This document shows, one piece after another, positions 8,112-17,763 of a DNA stretch of 64,000 bases (position 1 is its first letter; every line of letters begins with the position of its first letter). The DNA is from Pontibacter vulgaris (GTDB lineage: Bacteria; Bacteroidota; Bacteroidia; Cytophagales; Hymenobacteraceae). The DNA is taken from assembly GCF_022758145.1 (NCBI RefSeq), contig NZ_JAJVDH010000006.1:62001-126000 (forward strand). Reading direction: 5' to 3'. The notes under the pieces were generated by a model. That model searched no databases. It was not told where the DNA came from and saw nothing but the letters and a program-made list of their open reading frames with translations. A program made the translations under genes and the position numbers.

Positions 8112-11100
8112 ATGCCATCAACTTTCAAGATATACTCTTCCTCTGCGGGCTCCGGTAAAACATACCACCTTACCAAGGAGTACCTGAAGCTTGCATTGCA
8201 TACACCTGATCCGGATTATTACAGATCTATTCTTGCCATTACTTTTACCAACGACGCTGCCGCAGAAATGAAGGAGCGTATACTTGGTGCATTACGCGGT
8301 TTTAATGATCCGAACCAGTCTGAAAAGGCAAAAAGCAAAAGTGAGGACTTATTACAAAGTATAACTGAGGACTTACAAGCAGAATATCCGGAAGAAGGCC
8401 TAAGTATAAATGTAGTGAGGCAACGAGCGCAGATACTTTTCACCCAGATACTTTATAACTACAGCGACTTTTCGGTAAGTACTATTGACAGTTTTGTAAA
8501 CAAGATTGTACAGGCTTTTACGCGCGAGCTTAACATACCTTATAATTTCGAAGTGGATCTTGATTCACAGACACTGGTAAACACGGCCGTGCAGCTTTTA
8601 TTGGATAAAGTAACCAACTCAAAGGATGATCTGCTATCAGAAACCCTGGAACATTATGCCCTGGAAAAAGCCCGTGAAGGCCGCAGCTGGAATACCCTGC
8701 CCGATGACCTGGCTGATTTTGCCAAAAACCTGCTGAATGAACAAGTATACGAAGCAGTTACAGACATCCAGAGCCTTACCCTGGAGGATTTTAAAAGTAT
8801 AAGAGCACAGCTGAAAGCACTACAGGAAGGAATAAACGCTGCCGTGCAGGAAGATGCCAATAGAGCATTAACCGCTATAGAAAATGCCGGTCTCTCCCCT
8901 GCCGATTTTTTCCAGGGCAACCGCGGTATCTGTGGGTACTTCATTAAATTCTCGAGAGAAGCTGACCTGAATTATGGCAACAACTACGCCCGCCAAAGTA
9001 TAGAAGATAACAAGTGGTATGCCGGTAAAGCAAGCACTTTTACCAAGAGCCAGATCGACAGCATTAGTGCGCAGCTTACGGAGCTTTATTACCAGATCGA
9101 AAATATAAAAGAAGAGTACGCAGCCACCTTTACGCTCATTAATGCCATAGTTCCGCATTTGTACAAAGTATCGGTGCTGAATGAGTTGGAGAAATGCCTG
9201 CAGGAAATAAAGCGCGATAAGAATACGGTTCATATTTCGGAGTTCAACAAGCGCATAATCGATATTGTGTTGCAGGAACCTGTGCCTTTTATTTATGAGC
9301 GACTCGGCGAAAAGTATAACCACATCCTCATCGACGAGTTCCAGGATACCTCGGTGCTTCAATGGAACAACCTGCTGCCGTTAGTAGATAATGCCTTGGC
9401 TTCCGGTCATTTCAGTATGGTGGTAGGCGATGCTAAACAGGCTATATACCGTTGGCGTGGCGGCGAAATGGAGCAGATCCTTCATCTTTACAAACGCAAC
9501 ACTGAGAGGCTATACCAGAACAAACGCCATGGAAGTATGATCCGGGAGCGCTATGAATCGGTTGATCATGCCCTTGCCCCCGACGACCTGAATACCAATT
9601 TCCGGAGCCGCGCTGAGATCATTGATTTTAATAACGAGCTTTTTACCTACATCAGCAAAGAACACGAAGTATACTCCATGTTCGCCTCCATTTACGATGA
9701 GAAATTCGTGCAGAAAGTTCCGGAAGGCGATAAAAGTGGCGGGCATATCCAGGTCATGTTTACGCACCCGGAGGATACCAACTATAAGTATGACCTGAAC
9801 AATTGCGCCCGCACCGAGGAACTTTACGATGACTATAAGCACCCCGAAATTCTGAGCTACGATGAGAGTATGCTGAACATGGTGCTGCAACTGATAAAGC
9901 AGGGTCAGGATGATGGCTACGAACTGAAGGACATGGCTATACTTTGCCGGACCAATGTTAAAAGTAAGCTGATTGCCAATTTCCTGAAAGAACGCAAGTA
10001 TGACATCATTTCCCAAGATTCGCTCTCGCTGCAGTTTGCCGAAGTCATTAATCTTATCATCGCTTTATTCCGGGTTTTCAACCGCCAGCAGGATACCCTG
10101 TCAAAATCGGAGGCTTTATACCTGGTATGTGCCGTGGCCATGGAAACCATTCCGGATACTGAAATGACCCAAACGATTGCCCGTATCGCAAACGAAAAAG
10201 ATTCTGCCGCATTTTTTGATCAGTTGCGGGTATTTGGATTTGACGTAAAGGAGCGCGAAACTGGCAACCTGTCTATTTATGAACTGACTGAGCAACTCAT
10301 TCGCATTTTTGATCTGCTGGGCCATAACAACGAGTGCGAATATCTTTTCCGCTTCCTGGATCTGGTGCTGGAGTATAGCTTAAAGAACAGCAACAACCTG
10401 AATAACTTCCTGGCTTACTGGGATGTGCAGAAAGAACGTTTAAGTATAAATACGCCAAAGGATCGGAACGCCATTACCATTACTAGTATCCATAAATCAA
10501 AAGGGCTGGCCTACCCTATTGTTATCATTCCTTTTGCCGACTGGAGCACAGAACCGCAAACAAAAGCATTGATGTGGAGCCAATTGCCGCACGAAGTAAG
10601 TGTAACAGGTAAACTGCGCAGTGTGGCAGTAACGATAAGCTCTAAATTAGAGAACACCGTTTTAGGGCAGCAGTACAGTACCGAGATAGAAAAAACGTTT
10701 ATCGAAAACCTGAACATGCTGTACGTGGCCCTCACGCGGCCCATCGACAGGCTATACCTTATTGGTAACAGCAAAGACCTTCTGGATGATAAAAAAGCTG
10801 CAAGGGCTTTGGAAGGTACAGCTAAAAACGTAAGCCATTTGTTATACCGTTACCTTGTACATAAAAACATCTGGCAAGCGGGGCAGTTCTGCTATCAGTT
10901 ACATAAAGGCAACCAAAGGCAGCATCATACTACTATAGACACCGGGCATACTTATTTTTTAGATCACCTGGTATCAACTGACTGGGCTCAACGGCTGCAG
11001 CTTAAGCAACATGCTAACAACGTATTCGACTTTGAAACGCAGACAAAGCAGCGCACTCTGAACAAGAAATTACATTATGCTTTGTCGCGTATTATAACCA

Positions 11101-11507
11101 CGCCACAGTTAGATACTATCCTGCGCCAGATGGTTTACGAAGGCATCATCAGCGAGCGCGAGAAACCAGCCTTGCGGGATCGTTTACAGGAAGTTATTAA
11201 GCATCCGAAACTACAGCATTATTTTTCTGATAAGGTTGTTGTGGAACATGAAAAAGAACTCCTGGATGCCCGCGCTTACCTGTATAAACCCGACCGCGTT
11301 GTGTTTGATGGAGAGCAGGTTGTGCTGATAGAATTTAAGCTTCCGCCCCCGCAACCCGAGCACCGCAACAAACTCGACCATTATACTGTGCGCTTTAAGC
11401 AACTGGGTTACGAGAAAGTAAAATGCCTGCTTTATTATTTCGATACAGAAGAAATTCTGGAGTGGGGCTACGGTGGAAAAAATATGCAAATAGGGCTCGC
11501 GTTGTAA
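8112..11507 (+). CDS. addA: AddA-like UvrD-family helicase-nuclease
   Basis: A protein of about 1131 residues from the ATG at 8112; an in-frame ATG 30 bp upstream is possible, but the Walker A begins so soon after 8112 that the shorter form is preferred. It has SSAGSGKT at 10-17, helicase motif II in LIDEFQDTSVLQW, the AKQAIYRWRGGE motif, TSIHKSKGLAYP, and LYVALTRPIDRLYL. The C-terminus contains a PD-(D/E)xK nuclease core (PDRVVF..EQVVLIEFK). This is the layout of AddA, one half of the AddAB double-strand-break resection enzyme. The AddB-like partner is at 12058, separated by one small VOC gene. The gene is rich in AGTATA-type elements. Confidence 0.85.
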   Translation: MPSTFKIYSSSAGSGKTYHLTKEYLKLALHTPDPDYYRSILAITFTNDAAAEMKERILGALRGFNDPNQSEKAKSKSEDLLQSITEDLQAEYPEEGLSINVVRQRAQILFTQILYNYSDFSVSTIDSFVNKIVQAFTRELNIPYNFEVDLDSQTLVNTAVQLLLDKVTNSKDDLLSETLEHYALEKAREGRSWNTLPDDLADFAKNLLNEQVYEAVTDIQSLTLEDFKSIRAQLKALQEGINAAVQEDANRALTAIENAGLSPADFFQGNRGICGYFIKFSREADLNYGNNYARQSIEDNKWYAGKASTFTKSQIDSISAQLTELYYQIENIKEEYAATFTLINAIVPHLYKVSVLNELEKCLQEIKRDKNTVHISEFNKRIIDIVLQEPVPFIYERLGEKYNHILIDEFQDTSVLQWNNLLPLVDNALASGHFSMVVGDAKQAIYRWRGGEMEQILHLYKRNTERLYQNKRHGSMIRERYESVDHALAPDDLNTNFRSRAEIIDFNNELFTYISKEHEVYSMFASIYDEKFVQKVPEGDKSGGHIQVMFTHPEDTNYKYDLNNCARTEELYDDYKHPEILSYDESMLNMVLQLIKQGQDDGYELKDMAILCRTNVKSKLIANFLKERKYDIISQDSLSLQFAEVINLIIALFRVFNRQQDTLSKSEALYLVCAVAMETIPDTEMTQTIARIANEKDSAAFFDQLRVFGFDVKERETGNLSIYELTEQLIRIFDLLGHNNECEYLFRFLDLVLEYSLKNSNNLNNFLAYWDVQKERLSINTPKDRNAITITSIHKSKGLAYPIVIIPFADWSTEPQTKALMWSQLPHEVSVTGKLRSVAVTISSKLENTVLGQQYSTEIEKTFIENLNMLYVALTRPIDRLYLIGNSKDLLDDKKAARALEGTAKNVSHLLYRYLVHKNIWQAGQFCYQLHKGNQRQHHTTIDTGHTYFLDHLVSTDWAQRLQLKQHANNVFDFETQTKQRTLNKKLHYALSRIITTPQLDTILRQMVYEGIISEREKPALRDRLQEVIKHPKLQHYFSDKVVVEHEKELLDARAYLYKPDRVVFDGEQVVLIEFKLPPPQPEHRNKLDHYTVRFKQLGYEKVKCLLYYFDTEEILEWGYGGKNMQIGLAL

Positions 11508-11548
11508 AAGCAGCACAGAAAAACAAAAAGAAATTTACAAACCAGTAT

Positions 11549-11977
11549 ATGGATCAACGAATAACGCTTATCACGCTTGGTGTTAAAAACCTGCAACGGT
11601 CTAAAGATTTTTACCAGAACATACTTGGCTGGCAACCGCTCGAAAGCAGCAACGAGAGCATCGTATTTTTCCAGCTAAATGGCATACAACTAGCGCTTTT
11701 TCCGCAGGAATCACTGGCCGATGATGCTGGCGTAGAGGCTGATGGCAAAGGCTTCCGGGGCTTCTCGCTGGCCCATAATGTACGTTCCGAGAAAGAAGTA
11801 GATGAACTTGTGGCAGCTTTAGAGGCAAAAGGTGCGAAGGTTTTGAAGCAGCCTGAAAAAGTATTCTGGGGAGGCTACAGCAGTTATATTGCTGATCCGG
11901 ATGATAACCTCTGGGAGATCGCCTATAACCCTTTTCTGCCGTTGGATGAAAAAGGGAATACTCAAAGTATACATTAG
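11549..11977 (+). CDS. VOC (glyoxalase/bleomycin-resistance) family protein
   Basis: A 142-residue protein from the ATG at 11549; a longer open frame begins at 11423 inside addA but the family domain starts just after 11549. The fold begins ITLITLGVKNLQRSKDFYQ and ends DPDDNLWEIAYNP, both standard for vicinal-oxygen-chelate proteins. It probably binds a divalent metal and acts on a small molecule, but the substrate is unknown. It sits between the AddA-like and AddB-like genes, 41 bp after the former, so it may simply be co-transcribed. Confidence 0.85.
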   Translation: MDQRITLITLGVKNLQRSKDFYQNILGWQPLESSNESIVFFQLNGIQLALFPQESLADDAGVEADGKGFRGFSLAHNVRSEKEVDELVAALEAKGAKVLKQPEKVFWGGYSSYIADPDDNLWEIAYNPFLPLDEKGNTQSIH

Positions 11978-12057
11978 TATAATAGATACTCTCTTATGTG
12001 TACTTCATAGTTTAAAAAGTTACCATTTCAGCCATAACCTAATACAAAATTAACTCC

Positions 12058-14964
12058 GTGCAAACTTTCCTGGAGCTTACTGCCAAGTATATTTACGAGA
12101 AGTATAAAGAGAACATCAGCGACCTATGCATTATCCTGCCCTCACGTCGTGCAAGTTTCTTTTTCAAGAATGCCTTAGCACAGGCCGCAACTGAGCCTAT
12201 CTGGTCGCCGGAGGTATCGGGTATGGAGGATTTTATTACCCGGCTTGCGAAAACCGATGTACTGGAGCCCATTAATTTACAGTTGGAGCTTTACGACCTG
12301 ATGCGCGAACAGGACCCGGCCCTGGATTTCGACCAGTTCGTTACCTGGGGCGGCACATTGCTCGATGATTTCAGCCACATCGACCAGAACATGGTAGATA
12401 CCGGCAAACTGTTTGAATACCTGACAGAAGCAAAAGCGCTGGAACGCTGGGACCCGAAGTATCTTGGAAAGGAACTTTCTCCTACCATGAAGAAGTACTT
12501 CAGCCTCTGGGATAACATCGAAAAAACGTACCACAACCTGAAAAAGCGCCTGTTGCAAAACAAGAAGGCCTACACAGGTATGGCTTTCCGGAAAGTAGCT
12601 GATTCTATTGAAAGTATAGCCAAAGACCCGGGATGTGCACAGTACATTTTTATAGGCCTCAATGCTCTTACCAGCTCCGAAGAAAAGATCATCAAAACAT
12701 TACTAAAGCATAACAGGGCCGAAGTATTATTTGACTCAGATGATTTCTATATGGAGGAAGGCACACCCAACCGGGCAGGCAGTTTCCTTAGGAAGTATAA
12801 AAGCACCTGGAAACTACCCGAATGGCGCTGGCAACAGAATCTGCTTCTCACAGATGAGAAAGAAATAAACGTGATTGGAGTGGCCAATGCCAGTATGCAG
12901 GGTAAAGTGGCAGGGCAGTTATTACAGGAAATCCGGCAGCAGGACAAACACGCGCAGGTGGCCATTATTATGCCTGACGAAACCCTGCTGCTACCGGTGC
13001 TACACTCCATACCTGACGAGGTGCCCAACTATAACGTAACTATGGGCTTGAGCTTTAAGGGCACTCCCCTGTTCAACCTGATAGATCTACTGTTTGATGT
13101 GCACCTGACTGGCGTAACACAATTGCAGGAATCAGGCTACAAAGTATACCAGTACCACCATTTATCAGTCACAAAGCTGCTCACGCATCCTTTTATCCGG
13201 AGGTATGATTTATACTTGAGCGAACAGCCTGAACAGGCTAAATACCATGGCTTTATACAGAAGGTATTGGACCAGATAGTTCAGGATAACCGCGTACTTA
13301 TCACAGCAAATGATCTTCTGAAAATGGGCGATCACCAGCCGCTTTTTGAAACGCTTTTCAAAAGCTGGCGGGACTGCGATGATATTATTGCGGCGCTCTA
13401 CAGCCTGATCGACATGCTACGTGAAGTATACAGCCACCAACCCAATACGATTGAAACCGAATACCTCTACATTTTTTATACGATCGTAAAACGCCTCGAT
13501 ACGATTTTTGATTGCCGCGAGCAAAAGATCTCGGTGCGTAGTTTCCGCAAGTTCCTGAACGAGCTTATCGCTTCTACCCGACTCCCTTTTAGCGGCGAGC
13601 CTATCTCGGATGTGCAGATAATGGGTATGCTCGAAACGCGTGCGCTGGATTTTGAGAATGTGATTATACTTTCGGTAAATGAAAACACCTTGCCGGCTCC
13701 CAAACGCCACGAATCCCTGATGCCGTATGATGTGCTGAAGCAATTCGGGCTGCCGACCTACTCCGAAACCGAGGGCGCCATGGCGTATAATTTTTACCGC
13801 CTGTTGCAAAGAGCCAGGCGTGTAAACCTGCTCTACGTGTTGCCTTCCGACACTTATGGCTCCGGAGAGAAAAGCCGGTTTATACTTCAGTTAGAAAACG
13901 ACCTGGCACTACGCAACCCCCGCATTAAATTCCGAGACCTTACTGCTGCCGTAGACCAGAAGCAAAGCAAGAAGTATGACGAGGACATCGTAATTCAAAA
14001 AGATGAGCAAACGCTGGAGCAACTTAAAAATGAGTTAAAACGCGGCCTCTACCCTTCGCACCTGAACATGTACATCAACTGCTCGCTGCAGTATTACTTT
14101 AGCCGCATCGCTAAAATAAAGGAAATGGATGAGGTGGAAGAACAACTGGGCACCGATCAGTTTGGTACCATTGTGCACCAGGTGCTCGAGGATTTTTTCC
14201 GGCCATTTGAGCAAAGCGGCAAGCCCATTGAAAAGCAGCATGTTGAGGACATGATTTTGCAGCTTCCCAAACAGGTTGAAATTGAGTTCAAGAAAACCAC
14301 CCGTGGTGCTACACCGGAGCGTGGCATGAATTATCTCCTGTTTAAAGTGGCCGTGCAGGTGCTCGAAAAATATCTTGATAAACTTAAAGACTCCAGCGAA
14401 CTGCCACTTTATGTGCTGCGCCTTGAAGAGCAACTGGAAGCTATACTTCCGGTGCAGGTTGGCGATGAAGTAATACCGGTTAAAGTAGCTGGCAAAGCCG
14501 ACCGTATTGACCTTACGGGTAACGAACTCCGGGTTATAGACTATAAAACAGGAAAAGTGGAGCAAACGCAGCTTCGCGTTAAGCCCGAGGAAGTAGAACT
14601 GCATTTTACCACTGATCCAAAGTATGATAAAGCCCGCCAGTTATGGCTATATGAATATATTTTGCACCGTACGTTAAAGCAGCACCCGGAAACTATACTC
14701 CGAAACGGGCACCATGTGGCAGTACAAAGTATAATTCCGAAGTCGGGTATTTTGTCGTTCCGTAACCTGGATGCAGGTGTTTTGTCTTCGGAGTTTAACT
14801 TTATGGAAGCCGACGCAGCAACGCCTAAAGATTTTGTAGCTGCTTCTGAAGAACTACTCGGCCAGTTTGTAAAGCGGATGCTGGATACTGAAGAACCGAT
14901 CCGGAAAACAAAAGACCTCGATGTGTGCCAGTACTGCCCATACCGCGGTATTTGTGCACGGTAA
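12058..14964 (+). CDS. addB: AddB-like PD-(D/E)xK nuclease with iron-sulfur cysteines
   Basis: A 968-residue protein starting at GTG 12058. The N-terminal two thirds resemble an inactivated helicase fold without a Walker A (PSRRASFFFKNAL replaces it). The C-terminal third contains the nuclease core KADRIDLTG..LRVIDYKTG. Four cysteines match the AddB iron-sulfur staple: one in MYINCSLQYYF and three at the C-terminus in CQYCPYRGIC (CX2CX5C). Together with the AddA-like protein it should form the double-strand-break end-processing enzyme feeding homologous recombination. Length is shorter than Bacillus AddB (about 1160 residues). Confidence 0.85.
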   Translation: MQTFLELTAKYIYEKYKENISDLCIILPSRRASFFFKNALAQAATEPIWSPEVSGMEDFITRLAKTDVLEPINLQLELYDLMREQDPALDFDQFVTWGGTLLDDFSHIDQNMVDTGKLFEYLTEAKALERWDPKYLGKELSPTMKKYFSLWDNIEKTYHNLKKRLLQNKKAYTGMAFRKVADSIESIAKDPGCAQYIFIGLNALTSSEEKIIKTLLKHNRAEVLFDSDDFYMEEGTPNRAGSFLRKYKSTWKLPEWRWQQNLLLTDEKEINVIGVANASMQGKVAGQLLQEIRQQDKHAQVAIIMPDETLLLPVLHSIPDEVPNYNVTMGLSFKGTPLFNLIDLLFDVHLTGVTQLQESGYKVYQYHHLSVTKLLTHPFIRRYDLYLSEQPEQAKYHGFIQKVLDQIVQDNRVLITANDLLKMGDHQPLFETLFKSWRDCDDIIAALYSLIDMLREVYSHQPNTIETEYLYIFYTIVKRLDTIFDCREQKISVRSFRKFLNELIASTRLPFSGEPISDVQIMGMLETRALDFENVIILSVNENTLPAPKRHESLMPYDVLKQFGLPTYSETEGAMAYNFYRLLQRARRVNLLYVLPSDTYGSGEKSRFILQLENDLALRNPRIKFRDLTAAVDQKQSKKYDEDIVIQKDEQTLEQLKNELKRGLYPSHLNMYINCSLQYYFSRIAKIKEMDEVEEQLGTDQFGTIVHQVLEDFFRPFEQSGKPIEKQHVEDMILQLPKQVEIEFKKTTRGATPERGMNYLLFKVAVQVLEKYLDKLKDSSELPLYVLRLEEQLEAILPVQVGDEVIPVKVAGKADRIDLTGNELRVIDYKTGKVEQTQLRVKPEEVELHFTTDPKYDKARQLWLYEYILHRTLKQHPETILRNGHHVAVQSIIPKSGILSFRNLDAGVLSSEFNFMEADAATPKDFVAASEELLGQFVKRMLDTEEPIRKTKDLDVCQYCPYRGICAR

Positions 14965-15064
14965 GTATAGATCATTTTATAAATCCGTTTGTCGATTAAA
15001 TAGCAAGATTACATCATAAAAATCAAAAATTAATAGCAAGAATAACCAGCAACTTAACGCCTGT

Positions 15065-15072
15065 TACTTTTG
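15065..15072 (+). promoter_or_regulatory. -7 promoter element upstream of the FUSC gene
   Basis: TACTTTTG matches TAnnTTTG exactly and lies 26 bp before the TTG start at 15099. No clear -33 element is seen. Confidence 0.45.
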
Positions 15073-15098
15073 GTGAAACTATAAATAGGATTTAAAAT

Positions 15099-16172
15099 TT
15101 GATTAAAAGTATAGAATATCTGGCCCGGTTCGGACTTACACTTCAGATTCTGAAAACAGCACTGTCAGCTGCTATATCCTGGTTTGTAGCTACCAATCTG
15201 CTTCATGCTGAGTATCCATACTTTGCTGCCATTGCAGCCATACTTACAGTGCAGGTTACCGTTGCCGACTCCGTAGACAAAGCCACACAACGCATAATTG
15301 GCATTATCGGCGGCGTACTCTTAAGTATGCTGATCGGGCATTGGTTTAAAGTTGGTGCGCTTTCCATTTTCTTTGTGATACTCATCGGCATGGGGATTTC
15401 GAAAGCGCTGCGCATGAACCCCCAGATCATTTCACAGGTTGCTATTAGTTCGCTCCTTGTGCTTGCTTTTGGCCAGTTTAAGGAAGGCTATGCTTTTGAC
15501 CGTATCACCGAAACCATTATCGGCTCTGCCATTGCTGTTCTGATCAACGCAGTTATCATACCTCAGAATGCCATACCAGATGTAGAAAGTTGCATTCTGA
15601 ACCTGAGTAAAACCTGTGCTCAGACACTGGTAAGTTTGAAAGCACTCCTGGACACCACCACAAGAAAAACAGGCCGTTCCGAAGTAAATGCGCTTAAAAA
15701 AGAATACCAGAAATGCCAGGACACGTTGAAGCTTGCGGAGCAAAGTTTAAAGTATAACCTCTTCCTGACACGCAAGCGAACCAGGCTTAGCAGGTTAGCA
15801 GTAAGTATAAATAAACTCGACCATATTACGGTGCAGGTACGCGGCATACGCAGAGGGCTTGCCGATCTGCAGCAAAACAAGGCTTTTGGAATAGAATTAG
15901 CCTTTTCAGAACAATTGGAGCGTGCTATGGAAGCTACAGCAACCTGCATCGAGCTTTTTGGTAAAACCATTGTAAATGCATCCGCAGAAAACCTAATGGC
16001 CTTAAGTACAGCCAATGAAGTAGCAAGAGCAGAACAGGCTCTCTGCCTTCGGGAGCTTAAAAACATATTCTCCCTGGAAACGCTTCGTGATGTTGGCAGC
16101 ATTCTCACAGACCTGAGCCGCATTGTTACTGAAACTGAGAGGCAAAACTCAGCAATTATTGCAAACAGTTGA
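15099..16172 (+). CDS. FUSC/aromatic acid exporter-family membrane protein
   Basis: A 357-residue protein starting at TTG 15099; the next ATG lies well inside the membrane domain, so TTG is favoured. The first 160 residues form about six hydrophobic segments, with the family-typical stretch YPYFAAIAAILTVQVTVADS and a GxxGG-type helix (IIGIIGGVLLSMLIG). The remaining 200 residues are a charged helical cytoplasmic domain. FUSC/ArAE proteins export aromatic acids or other toxic organic compounds across the inner membrane. The substrate here is unknown. An AraC regulator follows after 29 bp and may be co-transcribed. Confidence 0.8.
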   Translation: MIKSIEYLARFGLTLQILKTALSAAISWFVATNLLHAEYPYFAAIAAILTVQVTVADSVDKATQRIIGIIGGVLLSMLIGHWFKVGALSIFFVILIGMGISKALRMNPQIISQVAISSLLVLAFGQFKEGYAFDRITETIIGSAIAVLINAVIIPQNAIPDVESCILNLSKTCAQTLVSLKALLDTTTRKTGRSEVNALKKEYQKCQDTLKLAEQSLKYNLFLTRKRTRLSRLAVSINKLDHITVQVRGIRRGLADLQQNKAFGIELAFSEQLERAMEATATCIELFGKTIVNASAENLMALSTANEVARAEQALCLRELKNIFSLETLRDVGSILTDLSRIVTETERQNSAIIANS

Positions 16173-16201
16173 TTCATACTTAATTCTGTAATCACTCTCT
16201 C

Positions 16202-17089
16202 ATGCCAGAAGCGCCATTACCCATCTTCCAGATACAGGATTTTAACACCCGGTTGCAGCAGGAACGCTATTTCTATTTAAAGCCTTTTTCGCAGCACCTG
16301 CAGGAGCATGATTTTATACAGAAGCCGCACAAGCACGATTTCTACATTTTACTCTTTATTACCCGCGGCACCGGCACGCATACCATCGATTTCGAAACAT
16401 ATCCTGTAAAACCGAACACAGTATTTTTCCTGACGCCGGGGCAGGTGCACAACTGGCAATTAACTCCTGATACTGAGGGTTATATCTTGTTTTTTAACCC
16501 GGCTTATTACCTGCTCGACTTCCCCCACCATAAACTTCAGAATTTTCCTTTTTTTCAGAACCTATTACACAAACCCTTTCTCATACTTTCAGATGCTGAC
16601 CTGTTAAAACTGGAAAGTATAATTAAAAGTATGGAGCAGGAACTCCGGCAGCAGCAAGCCTACACAAATGCAATCATCCGGAATTACCTCGATATTTTAT
16701 TGCTACAGCTAACGCGTTTGTACCAGACTGAAAAACAGGAGAAACAATTGCCGGCAGGTATGCATTCGCAATTGGAGCAGCTTGAAAACTTGATTGATGC
16801 ACATTATAAAGAACACCTGCCGGTAAGTTATTACGCTCAGCAACTTAATGTATCAGCCAAGCAACTGAATGAAATCTGCAAACGAGCCATAGGCCAGACG
16901 ACTACCGAACTGATACAAAACCGCATCATACTGGAAGCGCAACGGTTGCTGGCTTACGCAGATCTTACGGTAACGCAGGTAGCTGCAGAACTTGGGTATT
17001 TTGATGCTACATACTTTTTCCGCTTCTTTAAAAAGAAGGTAGGCCAGACACCCGAGCAGTTTAAAAACTCACAGTTATACTTGAGTTAA
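16202..17089 (+). CDS. AraC-family transcriptional regulator
   Basis: A 295-residue regulator. The N-terminal half is a cupin-like sensing domain (PHKHDFYILLFITRGTGTH, TPGQVHNWQL). The C-terminal 100 residues carry the two helix-turn-helix AraC DNA-binding domain (LNVSAKQLNEICKRAIGQT and VAAELGYFDATYFFRFFKKK..GQTPEQFK). The ligand is unknown. It directly follows the FUSC exporter gene, which suggests it may control that exporter or be co-expressed with it. Confidence 0.9.
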   Translation: MPEAPLPIFQIQDFNTRLQQERYFYLKPFSQHLQEHDFIQKPHKHDFYILLFITRGTGTHTIDFETYPVKPNTVFFLTPGQVHNWQLTPDTEGYILFFNPAYYLLDFPHHKLQNFPFFQNLLHKPFLILSDADLLKLESIIKSMEQELRQQQAYTNAIIRNYLDILLLQLTRLYQTEKQEKQLPAGMHSQLEQLENLIDAHYKEHLPVSYYAQQLNVSAKQLNEICKRAIGQTTTELIQNRIILEAQRLLAYADLTVTQVAAELGYFDATYFFRFFKKKVGQTPEQFKNSQLYLS

Positions 17090-17163
17090 CAACTATATTT
17101 TGCCGAGGAAAATTGTACAGTATTTCAGGTAATAAGTGCAGTTAACGAAGCGCTTAACTTTCG

Positions 17164-17171
17164 TATTTTTG
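17164..17171 (+). promoter_or_regulatory. -7 promoter element of the DUF983 gene
   Basis: TATTTTTG fits TAnnTTTG and lies 20 bp before the ATG at 17192, which would give a very short leader. Confidence 0.45.
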
Positions 17172-17191
17172 TACCGGTAAAAGCCCATATT

Positions 17192-17584
17192 ATGAGTTGG
17201 AAAGACACAACGCTTTATAGCATACTAAATACAAAATGCCCTCGTTGCCACACAGGCGATATGTTCCCGAAAGGTACGCTTTACAATTTCCGTAAATTTG
17301 CCGCCATGCACGAAAAGTGCTCCTGTTGCGGACAGGCTTTTGAACCGGAACCCGGCTATTACTATGGAGCCATGTTTGTGAGCTACGCCTTTAGTACAGC
17401 CATTTTTATTGCTGTCTGGATCGGGTTAAGCTTTTTTGTGGAAGAAGTTACACTAACGATGATGATCATCGCGCTGATCATTTCTGTAGTAGCTTTGTTA
17501 CCTATAAATTTCAGGCTCTCGCGCAGTATCTGGATTAACATCTTTATCCGGTACAAAGGCCCCTGCCAGCATCAGGAAGTATAA
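17192..17584 (+). CDS. DUF983 membrane protein with two CxxC motifs
   Basis: A 130-residue protein of the DUF983 family. It has two CxxC motifs that look like a zinc ribbon (KCPRCHTGDMFP near residue 12 and CSCCGQAFEPEPGYYYGAM near residue 44), followed by two transmembrane helices. Function is not known. The strong terminator at 17609-17638 isolates it from the following gene. Confidence 0.85.
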   Translation: MSWKDTTLYSILNTKCPRCHTGDMFPKGTLYNFRKFAAMHEKCSCCGQAFEPEPGYYYGAMFVSYAFSTAIFIAVWIGLSFFVEEVTLTMMIIALIISVVALLPINFRLSRSIWINIFIRYKGPCQHQEV

Positions 17585-17608
17585 CTCAGAAAAGTAGTAC
17601 CAGATCAG

Positions 17609-17638
17609 AACAGGCAACGGCGCAAGTCGTTGCCTGTT
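17609..17638 (+). terminator. Rho-independent terminator after the DUF983 gene
   Basis: Arms 17609-17620 and 17627-17638 form a 12-bp stem (one G-T pair) with a six-base loop, followed by a run of Ts to 17643. Confidence 0.85.
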
Positions 17639-17737
17639 TTTTTGTATTGTTTTAAAGAGATTCCAGCCACCAATTCTCACCTAAACTTTTACAGGCACGT
17701 ACTTATCCTCACACTTAGGTAACCTATAGGTACCTAA

Positions 17738-17753
17738 AGTATAAACTTATACT
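17738..17753. repeat. Opposed AGTATAA/TTATACT pair before the beta-CASP gene
   Basis: Seven-base arms AGTATAA and TTATACT separated by two bases, ending 10 bp before the start codon at 17764. It is one of several opposed pairs of the element that recurs through the window. It could form a small hairpin in the leader. Confidence 0.6.
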
Positions 17754-17763
17754 ATACATTTTT

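Noticed and set aside
8868..9362. Minus-strand open frames inside addA (also many inside topA, addB and the receptor gene)
   Set aside because: They are antisense shadows of genes with complete protein families and have no family features of their own.
11423..11548. Longer start for the VOC gene overlapping addA
   Set aside because: The added 42 residues are basic and unlike the family; the VOC fold begins at the ATG at 11549.
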